Assembly: GCA_900128395.1 (NCBI GenBank)
Contig: LT649792.1
Coordinates: 1-13,626 of the forward strand
From: Stramenopiles sp. TOSAG23-2
Lineage: Eukaryota; Sar
Length of the DNA: 13,626 nt
Direction: 5' to 3'
Part shown: positions 7,534 through 13,626 of the stretch, piece after piece
How the letters are laid out: every line of letters begins with the position of its first letter
Position numbering within the stretch: position 1 is the first letter of the stretch
The notes under the pieces: model-generated
Told to the model about the DNA's origin: nothing
The model's database searches: none
What the model saw: the letters and a program-made list of their open reading frames with translations, nothing else
Program-made: the position numbers and the translations under genes

Positions 7534-7559
7534 CGTGTGTGTGTATATATATATATATA
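7534..7559. repeat. (GT)n(TA)n microsatellite
   Basis: A GTGTGTGT run passes into about eight TA units, just downstream of the acyltransferase stop codon. Simple sequence with no coding potential. Confidence 0.85.
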
Positions 7560-7634
7560 CTAAAAAATATTTTCTTAAAAATGGAGTTTCATATGAAACT
7601 CGTACCAACGAACGCGTATATAATATATATACTT

Positions 7635-10600
7635 TTACTTTGTATCATCAGATACGGTAAAATTCTCAGATCGCCATTGATCATAATAATATACATCGCC
7701 TTCATTACTAAAATTAGTATGTAAAAAATTTTCAATATGTCTCATTGTTTCATCGACACGCAATGCACTTGGTGCCGCCAATAAGTCATGTGCAGATGGC
7801 TCCTCGTCGCTTGTACCAATTTTATAATATGAAAATAAATGTGGGTCTTCTTTCCATACTAAATGTTGTGACAGTGATTCAATTTCATCATTTAGTAATA
7901 CTTCGTCAGCGGGGGTTGACATTACCAATGTTGGCTTTTTTAATACTAATTTATCAGCAACCAATTCATTCTGTACTTGTTTCACTGCATTCATCCATCC
8001 AGCTGTTACGTGCAAATCTTTCGTATTTTTCAACTCATCTGTAAAACCATACGTTTTATACAAATTTAATGAATATTCACTTTTTTCACCACCAGTGGAA
8101 TTCATAATAGTCGATGGATCCAATGCACCAGCTTTCATACCATCATCTAATTTATCCACTAAAAATTTATTATACCATGGCAAGTTCCAACTCCAAAAAG
8201 GCGAATTGAAAATATAACCATCAATTGCACCTCTCCATGATCCATTTGAACTACTACCATCTGCGCCGTACATAGCAGCAACTAAACCACCTGTTGAATG
8301 TGCATAACATACAATGTTTTCATAATATTTACCACATCCAATATTATTTGTAAGAACAGTTGATTTACCCCTGCCATAAGAAGCAACTGAAAGTGGGGTT
8401 GGACGTTTTAAAAAAGAAACTGTTGCATCTATTTCTTCTAAATATTCACTAAAATCGTATGAATCATGCCCCAGTAATTCATCTGATATACATGGCGTTA
8501 CACCGTCTATATCCATTTTAGAACGCCCACAACGCCTTAGATCTAAAACAAACAAATCAAACCCAGCATTTAATACCCGATTTAATATATGTACATGAAA
8601 AAATGAATCATTTCTACCTGGAATCCACAATAATGCTTTGTCATTTCCAGGTAATTGTTTCATTGTCAACACAGCTCGTTCATTTTTTAAGCGCTTATTA
8701 CTATGCAATGGTATCGATAATGATGTTAACCTTGCATTTTCAATGCTTTGCTGCGTTACACGTTGTGTACCTTCATAAAAGTCCATCGTTTCCTTTATTC
8801 GTTTTTCTTTGATTTGCGATATGTATTTTTCTGGATTTTGCCACCATCCCTCCAATTCAGGCGGTGAATGTTTATCAGCAAATGCACGTAAGTCACTTTG
8901 CAACTTACTTCGATCTGCCCGTAAATTATCCACAATGTTCTTGCTTAGCAATAGGCGCAAAGATCCTTTCATAGTCGTAAATGCAGTAACAAATGGACTT
9001 TGGTGTACAAATGTATAGCCAGAAATGGCAAATACCGGCAAGGTTGCTAAACCACTCATCACAGAGCTTGTATAGAGACCTACGCTTGTTGCAACAATTG
9101 GGTAGTATAATAAGATCCCAGCAAGTCCAGCTACTATTCGCATAGTTGCCTCGACTGAACGATCGCCATACTCATCTACTCCCATTTTCGTACCAACAAT
9201 TTGTGCTAATCCTAAGATTGGAGAGTGTAAAATGCCACCTAACATCCCTATTGGCTGTTTCAAGAATGTTGTTAATATTTGTGTACGTGCTTTTGTACGC
9301 AATATAGTTAGACGCTCATTCAATGGGTCAGAACCTTTTGCATACATTGCTACATATTTGTCAGTAACATCAATTTCATTTAATTTTCTGCCATATTCTT
9401 CGATTCGTTTATATAAACTTTGAAATTCTGGATCATCTAAACGCCTGACAGCAACATTTGCAAACGAACGAGTCAGGTCAGCATATTGGCCTAATGTCAA
9501 TTGTGCACCATATGGTTTATAAATATGTCGTGCTAAATGCATAATATTTATAAAATCCCAATCTTCAGGTGTTGGTTGTATATTTGCTAAACCAAATAAT
9601 GCCTTCCTCGCTGCATCACGTTGTAACTCTATATTTGGCATCTCTTTCACTAATTGTGATGTCCGTGCCAATATCGTATCCGCCTTTGCTTTTCGTACTC
9701 GTTTTCTTGCTTCTGCAACTGTTTCATAATGTGCCACACTGGTAAATGTATATTCGCCAACTTTTATTTGACATTGTTCCTTTCTACGCTCCAGACGTAT
9801 CATTTGTTCATATTCCTTTAAATTTAATGTATTTTCATCTTCTCCATCACCAGTAGAAAATTGATTTATCATTTTCTTTGCTTGTTCCGTTGTGACATTA
9901 GTATCCAATTTTTCATTTAATAGCTTTGCAAGCTCTTCAGGTGTTAACATACCATCTTTATCCAAATCATACTCATAAAATGTATTTCTATCAATGCCTT
10001 CATCTTTCTTATTACCGATACTTGATATACCTTGTTGTTCATACCATTTTTTCTCTTTTCTTAAAACATCATATACTGGTTCTCCCAAACTACGGTGCTT
10101 ACAAAATTGTGCTAATTCATTTCTCCAATCAGGAACACGAACAGTTACTTCATTTAAATGTCTTTCGATTCTATTTGTCATCATTATCTCAGCGTTTTTT
10201 TGCGTGTTGCGATCATCGCTACTGTACATGTCCAATAGATTATCTGTAACTTCGACTGGGCGTCCAATATCAATTAATACTTTTGCTCGAAACTGTGCAC
10301 CGGATGGGACAGAATATGTAATACCAATAGGAAATATTGGTATTCTCATTTGACCCTTTGATCCTTTGCTAACTTGCAATGCCATGCGTGCAGTTCCTAC
10401 TTTCAACGCCTTGATTTGTGGAGTCGAATGGCATGTACCTTCGGGAAATATACATACATTAACACCATCAATTAGCCTTGATGTTACCGTGTCAAACATT
10501 TCTTGATTCATTAATTGACGTTCTTCTTTTGGCATTTGTTTTTCAGGTGGGAGGTCTGGATCATATGGTTGTGCTACCGGTACACTTTGCATAACTTTTA

Positions 10601-10847
10601 AAAAAAACGAGACAATTGGTGCTTTGAACAAGCCATATTTTGCAACGGTACTTATATTTGTATCAGGCAATGCAGTCATAACTGCCATGGGATCTAATAA
10701 ACCAGACGGGTGGTTACCCGCAAATATTGCCCCATGCTTCACATTGATTTTTTGTAAATTTCGCAAGCCTCTCACTTCAATTTCAGATATGTACAAACGT
10801 GTCATGAAATGGATGAAGTTTCGTATTATTGGTTTTAAATTCTGCAT
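7635..10847 (-). CDS. PlsC acyltransferase / EF-hand / alpha-beta hydrolase fusion
   Basis: A 1070-residue intronless protein with three modules. Residues 15-235 are a phospholipid/glycerol acyltransferase (PlsC type): GNHPSGLLDP at 44-53 supplies the catalytic His46 and Asp52 (five-residue spacing, as in Gat1/Sct1-like enzymes), FPEGTCHSTPQIK at 134-146 the substrate-binding block, and IPIFPIGITY at 169-178 the last block. Residues 294-305 form a canonical EF-hand calcium loop (DLDKDGMLTPEE). A second, degenerate one may lie near 331-345. A hydrophobic stretch at about 567-615 likely anchors the protein in a membrane. Residues about 720-1045 are an alpha/beta hydrolase with candidate triad Ser851 (AHSTG), Asp981 (TPADE) and His1020. 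The fusion suggests calcium-modulated acyl transfer and deacylation of lipids, probably at the ER; that is inference. An in-frame TAA seven codons upstream supports the ATG. A second partial copy lies at the left window edge. Confidence 0.93.
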   Translation of the reverse strand: MQNLKPIIRNFIHFMTRLYISEIEVRGLRNLQKINVKHGAIFAGNHPSGLLDPMAVMTALPDTNISTVAKYGLFKAPIVSFFLKVMQSVPVAQPYDPDLPPEKQMPKEERQLMNQEMFDTVTSRLIDGVNVCIFPEGTCHSTPQIKALKVGTARMALQVSKGSKGQMRIPIFPIGITYSVPSGAQFRAKVLIDIGRPVEVTDNLLDMYSSDDRNTQKNAEIMMTNRIERHLNEVTVRVPDWRNELAQFCKHRSLGEPVYDVLRKEKKWYEQQGISSIGNKKDEGIDRNTFYEYDLDKDGMLTPEELAKLLNEKLDTNVTTEQAKKMINQFSTGDGEDENTLNLKEYEQMIRLERRKEQCQIKVGEYTFTSVAHYETVAEARKRVRKAKADTILARTSQLVKEMPNIELQRDAARKALFGLANIQPTPEDWDFINIMHLARHIYKPYGAQLTLGQYADLTRSFANVAVRRLDDPEFQSLYKRIEEYGRKLNEIDVTDKYVAMYAKGSDPLNERLTILRTKARTQILTTFLKQPIGMLGGILHSPILGLAQIVGTKMGVDEYGDRSVEATMRIVAGLAGILLYYPIVATSVGLYTSSVMSGLATLPVFAISGYTFVHQSPFVTAFTTMKGSLRLLLSKNIVDNLRADRSKLQSDLRAFADKHSPPELEGWWQNPEKYISQIKEKRIKETMDFYEGTQRVTQQSIENARLTSLSIPLHSNKRLKNERAVLTMKQLPGNDKALLWIPGRNDSFFHVHILNRVLNAGFDLFVLDLRRCGRSKMDIDGVTPCISDELLGHDSYDFSEYLEEIDATVSFLKRPTPLSVASYGRGKSTVLTNNIGCGKYYENIVCYAHSTGGLVAAMYGADGSSSNGSWRGAIDGYIFNSPFWSWNLPWYNKFLVDKLDDGMKAGALDPSTIMNSTGGEKSEYSLNLYKTYGFTDELKNTKDLHVTAGWMNAVKQVQNELVADKLVLKKPTLVMSTPADEVLLNDEIESLSQHLVWKEDPHLFSYYKIGTSDEEPSAHDLLAAPSALRVDETMRHIENFLHTNFSNEGDVYYYDQWRSENFTVSDDTK

Positions 10848-11512
10848 AAGGCGGTGGTGTAAATCTTAACAAAGATATTTTGGGAATCGAAACAATAGGT
10901 GGTGGAATTCAACTTAATGAACCTGTTCTGAATGGCATAGAAATTTTAAAATAATTGCGTTAAAAGAAAAAAATTGCTCTTTTACTATAAATATTTTTTC
11001 CCACTCTATGTATATATATATATATATATATTAAAGAATAAAAAGAAAGAATACACAATGCGGTACACTATTTGTATGCATTTACACGTCCATATATATA
11101 ATTAGATCTGGTCTATTCTCGTTTTCTTTTTTTCTTTTTTTTTTTTCTGATATACTATATTATTATTATTTTTACATGTAAATTATATTAACGACAGTTG
11201 TTGTTGCAGTTGTTGTTATTAAAATATAAATAATAATAATATATACATGTGTGTTGTTGTTGTAAAAATGATGGGTGAATAATCACATAATACATGGAAA
11301 TAATCGAGTAGAGAGTAAGAAATACTTCTAAAGCAGTTTTAATATATATTGCATCTACTTCTGAAATATCAATATCTAAAATAGTACGAAAGAAAGAAAG
11401 AAAACAAACAACAATAGCAACGAAATTTTAATCAATTGTATTTTTGTGTTTGTGTGTATATAATACATATATATATTAATTAATTAATAATAATTAATAA
11501 CAATAATAAAAA
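10848..11512. promoter_or_regulatory. Shared spacer between divergent genes
   Basis: This 665-bp region lies between the start codons of the acyltransferase (-) and the SPFH gene (+), so it must contain both promoters. It holds a (TA)n run at about 11009-11032, a long T/C tract at about 11121-11146 of the nucleosome-excluding kind, GTT-triplet runs near 11200-11265 and GAAA repeats near 11388-11403. A coding-like but start-less frame occupies 10850-10954. No defined TATA box or factor site can be singled out. Confidence 0.55.
11009..11032. repeat. (TA)n microsatellite
   Basis: About eleven TA units in the divergent spacer. Similar runs occur at about 2996-3021 and 13460-13480. Confidence 0.85.
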
Positions 11513-12400
11513 ATGTCTTTGCAATTTAGTGAAAGTTCCAAATCAGAACAATCAAATCCATTATTAGTGGGGGAAGTCATCAATAATTCAACAACAAAAC
11601 CAGGAGAATTTACAATGTCACGTCTCTCAAATCCTCGCCGCAATGGATTAAAAATCGCAAATGTAAGACAACAAGATGTACCGTTGGTAGCTAAATGTTG
11701 TTCATTAATATGTTGTCCTTTAGCGTTTATGGGAACTGCATATACCGTAGATCAACAAACTGAAGCTGCTGTACTTCATTTAGGTGTCTTAACACATATT
11801 GAAAGAACCCCAGGCCTTCATTTTGCTTGGCCATGTTTTCGTGAAGTTAAAACAATATCAACAAAACATCGTACTGTATCATTGCCATCTATGAAAGTTG
11901 CTGATCAGTCTGGAGCACCCATTTTAGTCAGTGCAATATTAAATTATTATGTGGAAGATGCAAAACAAGCAATATTTAATGTAGAAAATTTTAATAGTTA
12001 TGTTTTAAATAACGCCGAAGCTGTTCTCAAACAAGTTGTTGGACGTTATTCATATTATCAATTAAAAAGTGAGACTGAACAAATAAACCAAGCCATGTTA
12101 GATACAATTACCCCACTAGTCAAAGTCGCGGGTGCAAAAGTAACATCAATGTTATTAAATGAATTGAATTATGCACCTGAAGTTGCAAGTGGAATGTTAA
12201 AAACGCAACAAGCAGGAGCATTGCTTGAAGCACGAACGATTATTGTTGAAGGCGCGGTAAAAATTGCTCTTGACGCAGTTAAAATGTTGGAACAATCTGG
12301 TTTAAAAATGACGGAAGAAGGCAAATCAAAAATGGTATCAAATTTATTAACTGTTAGTGTTAGTGATGTTGATGCTACACCAACCATATCTATGTCATAG
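11513..12400 (+). CDS. SPFH-domain (stomatin/prohibitin-like) protein
   Basis: A 295-residue intronless protein of the SPFH superfamily, which forms oligomeric scaffolds on the cytoplasmic face of membranes. A polar N-terminal stretch (1-57) leads to a short Cys-rich hydrophobic patch, CCSLICCPLAF (62-72), in the place of the usual membrane hairpin. The SPFH core runs from about 78 to 230: the turn RTPGLHFAWPCFREV (98-112), a central beta region ending ILNYYVEDA (142-150), and the helix VLNNAEAVLKQVVGRYSYYQL (164-184). After it comes an Ala/Glu-rich helical stretch (232-262) likely to be coiled-coil and oligomerising. The Cys cluster suggests palmitoylation rather than a spanning segment (inference). 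It is divergent from the acyltransferase gene, so the two could be co-regulated. The ATG is preceded by an A-rich leader. The superfamily is sure; the stomatin or prohibitin subclass is not. Confidence 0.94.
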   Translation: MSLQFSESSKSEQSNPLLVGEVINNSTTKPGEFTMSRLSNPRRNGLKIANVRQQDVPLVAKCCSLICCPLAFMGTAYTVDQQTEAAVLHLGVLTHIERTPGLHFAWPCFREVKTISTKHRTVSLPSMKVADQSGAPILVSAILNYYVEDAKQAIFNVENFNSYVLNNAEAVLKQVVGRYSYYQLKSETEQINQAMLDTITPLVKVAGAKVTSMLLNELNYAPEVASGMLKTQQAGALLEARTIIVEGAVKIALDAVKMLEQSGLKMTEEGKSKMVSNLLTVSVSDVDATPTISMS

Positions 12401-12976
12401 TATGAAATGTAAAATAATAGTTTTGGAGCGGGAAAATGATATGAGAGGGTTGTAGGATAATATACTCTGTATGTGAAAGGAGATGTACATTTATGACCAC
12501 GGGGAAACTAGAAAGTATTTGTTTTGTCACGCATGTTTTTATGATATGACCATAAAATGGAAAATGTCTTCTATAACAGAGGATACGAAGTACACGAGAT
12601 AAAAATATTTTTTATATTTTTTGTGTGTGTGATAGAGAGACACAGAATACGAAAACGTATAATATTTTTTATTTTTCAAAAATACATTAATATATACGTG
12701 TTAATATAATCACTCAAAAGACTCTTCTACTACTAATACAATACGTGACGAAATGTAATATATATATACATTTTACATTTTATTTCCAGTATCAAACAGA
12801 GATGATCTTTTTTTTTTCTATTATCATTTATAAATAATCCAGAGTGAATTTTATACAAAACAACAATCAAACTGACTACACATGCGGTCCTATATATTTA
12901 ATATGTACCATAAAACGTGCGCATAAATTGCATTTTATAATTATAATCAAATTATCATCTAATTAAAAAAAATTGT
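12401..12976. other. Convergent intergenic region
   Basis: This 576-bp stretch lies between the 3' ends of the SPFH gene (+) and the small mitochondrial-type gene (-), so it should hold both 3' untranslated regions. It is AT-rich, with T runs and short TA tracts. No gene, RNA or notable repeat is seen. Confidence 0.65.
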
Positions 12977-13378
12977 TTATTTGCTACCATGTGCCATTTT
13001 CCAGTGTCCACGAAATAACAAAAGTGAGGCAGTTGTAAATACAACAGCAGATATTGCATTAACCAAACCGTCACCTTTGCCTTTTAAATATGTTGGATTA
13101 TCAGCACCATGCAAATGTGGATTTTGTTGATAATGTACTTGTTTTGATCCTACACTGTTTGCCTTGTTATTTAAGCCATCAACAATGGTACCTACATGTA
13201 GTATATATATTTATTAAAAAGTTTGTTAGTTTAAATTCCTAAAATAAATAATAATAAATAGTAGTTAAAAAAGTATAGCTATACATATATTATATAACTT
13301 ACGTTTTTGTTGCATTTGTGCACGTTGCATTGCAGGTCTGAATGTACGTTTAGATAAAAGTCTTAAAGCAGTCGACAT
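12977..13378 (-). CDS. Small mitochondrial protein, COX7a-like, two exons
   Basis: Two exons, 13378-13303 and 13191-12977, join to give a 96-residue protein. The 111-bp intron has consensus GTAAGT...TAG ends and splits the Arg26 codon. Residues 1-26 are rich in Arg/Lys with no acidic residue, typical of a mitochondrial presequence. Residues 58-63 (PTYLKG), followed by a single hydrophobic helix (about 69-85) and a basic C-terminus, resemble the PxxLKGG-then-helix layout of cytochrome c oxidase subunit 7a, an inner-membrane accessory subunit of complex IV. Length and topology fit, but similarity is short. Another small respiratory-chain subunit is possible. The gene is too short and too interrupted to show as one long open frame. 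The gene model is strong; the subunit identity is moderate. Confidence 0.68.
13192..13302 (-). other. Spliceosomal intron (GT-AG, 111 bp)
   Basis: The donor is GTAAGT at 13302-13297 and the acceptor TAG ends at 13192. The interior is AT-rich with stop codons in all frames. It is phase 1 and lies at the junction between the predicted transit peptide and mature protein. It is the only convincing intron in the window. Confidence 0.88.
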
Positions 13379-13552
13379 GTTTTAAACTATATTATTTCTC
13401 TGTTTTTTTATATTGTTCCTTTTACAATCTAATCAAATTAATATAATAAATATAAATATAAATATATATATATATATAATTGTTATGTTCTGAATGATTG
13501 ATTATGAATCTATCTATGTATCTGATCTATAACACTTCTATTTCTATGGTTT
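13379..13552. promoter_or_regulatory. Presumed promoter of the COX7a-like gene
   Basis: AT-rich sequence directly upstream of the minus-strand ATG at 13378, with a TA run at about 13460-13480. No specific element is identified. The assignment is by position. Confidence 0.35.
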
Positions 13553-13626
13553 GATGGTGTACAAAGTACTGGTTTTTGATCCCATCTAATGGGTTTTGAT
13601 AGGATGATTATACTTAGTAGTATAAG
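13553..13626 (-). repeat. Satellite-edge repeat, right copy, cut by window end
   Basis: The reverse complement is identical over 74 bp to 2533-2606. The window stops inside the satellite hairpin motif, at the point where the 60-bp array would begin in the left copy. The array presumably continues outside the window. Confidence 0.92.

Larger units (their letters stand above)
6945..7634. other. Spacer with presumed GPCR promoter and repeats
   Basis: This 690-bp spacer separates the GPCR start from the 3' end of the acyltransferase gene. It is less AT-rich than other spacers around 7080-7300. It contains a palindrome flanked by 8-bp direct repeats (7247-7286) and a GT/TA microsatellite at about 7534-7559. 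I see no tRNA or protein gene. The part next to 6944 is by position the GPCR promoter, and the part next to 7634 the 3' untranslated region of the acyltransferase gene. Confidence 0.6.

Noticed and set aside
9926-10353. Plus-strand frames of 107 and 119 codons opposite the acyltransferase gene.
   Set aside because: They are antisense shadows of a strongly supported coding region. The EF-hand and PlsC motifs lie on the minus strand.
12169-12387. Minus-strand 72-codon frame inside the SPFH gene.
   Set aside because: Antisense shadow of the well-supported SPFH coding region, with no recognisable motif.

Overview
This is nuclear DNA from an AT-rich, unicellular-type eukaryote. The evidence is long (TA)n, (CA)n and poly(A/T) tracts between genes, a GT-AG intron of about 111 bp, a GSK3 kinase, an ER-type acyltransferase, an SPFH protein, a probable respiratory-chain subunit and a class C GPCR. 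The gene set (GABA-B-like GPCR with a bacterial-type binding-protein ectodomain, and an acyltransferase/EF-hand/hydrolase fusion) leans me towards a stramenopile such as a diatom relative. An early-diverging fungus or another protist is not excluded. This is inference from remembered family resemblance, not a search.

Layout. 1-41: a sliver of a second copy of the acyltransferase gene, cut by the left edge. 656-1855 (-): GSK3-type kinase. 1856-3842: a repeat-rich zone with a GC-richer hairpin cluster, a 60-bp satellite, a truncated RING-finger reading frame (+), an AT-rich foldback structure and an orphan terminal-exon-like stretch (-). 3843-6944 (-): secreted-ectodomain class C GPCR. 7635-10847 (-): three-domain acyltransferase/EF-hand/alpha-beta hydrolase. 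11513-12400 (+): SPFH/stomatin-like protein, divergent from the acyltransferase across a shared 665-bp spacer. 12977-13378 (-): small two-exon gene resembling cytochrome c oxidase subunit 7a. 13553-13626: an inverted, 74-bp identical copy of the satellite edge at 2533-2606.

Both window ends are repeated inside the window. The left end matches acyltransferase codons 63-74. The right end stops exactly where the satellite array would begin. The simplest reading is a whole assembly contig that broke at repeats.

Functionally the window mixes signalling (GSK3, GPCR), membrane-lipid remodelling and membrane scaffolding (SPFH), and respiration. I see no operon-like pathway; neighbours look independent, with only the divergent promoter as a possible regulatory link. 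The most unusual content is the GPCR architecture with a possible alternative C-terminal exon, the tripartite lipid enzyme, and the repeat zone at 2130-3540.
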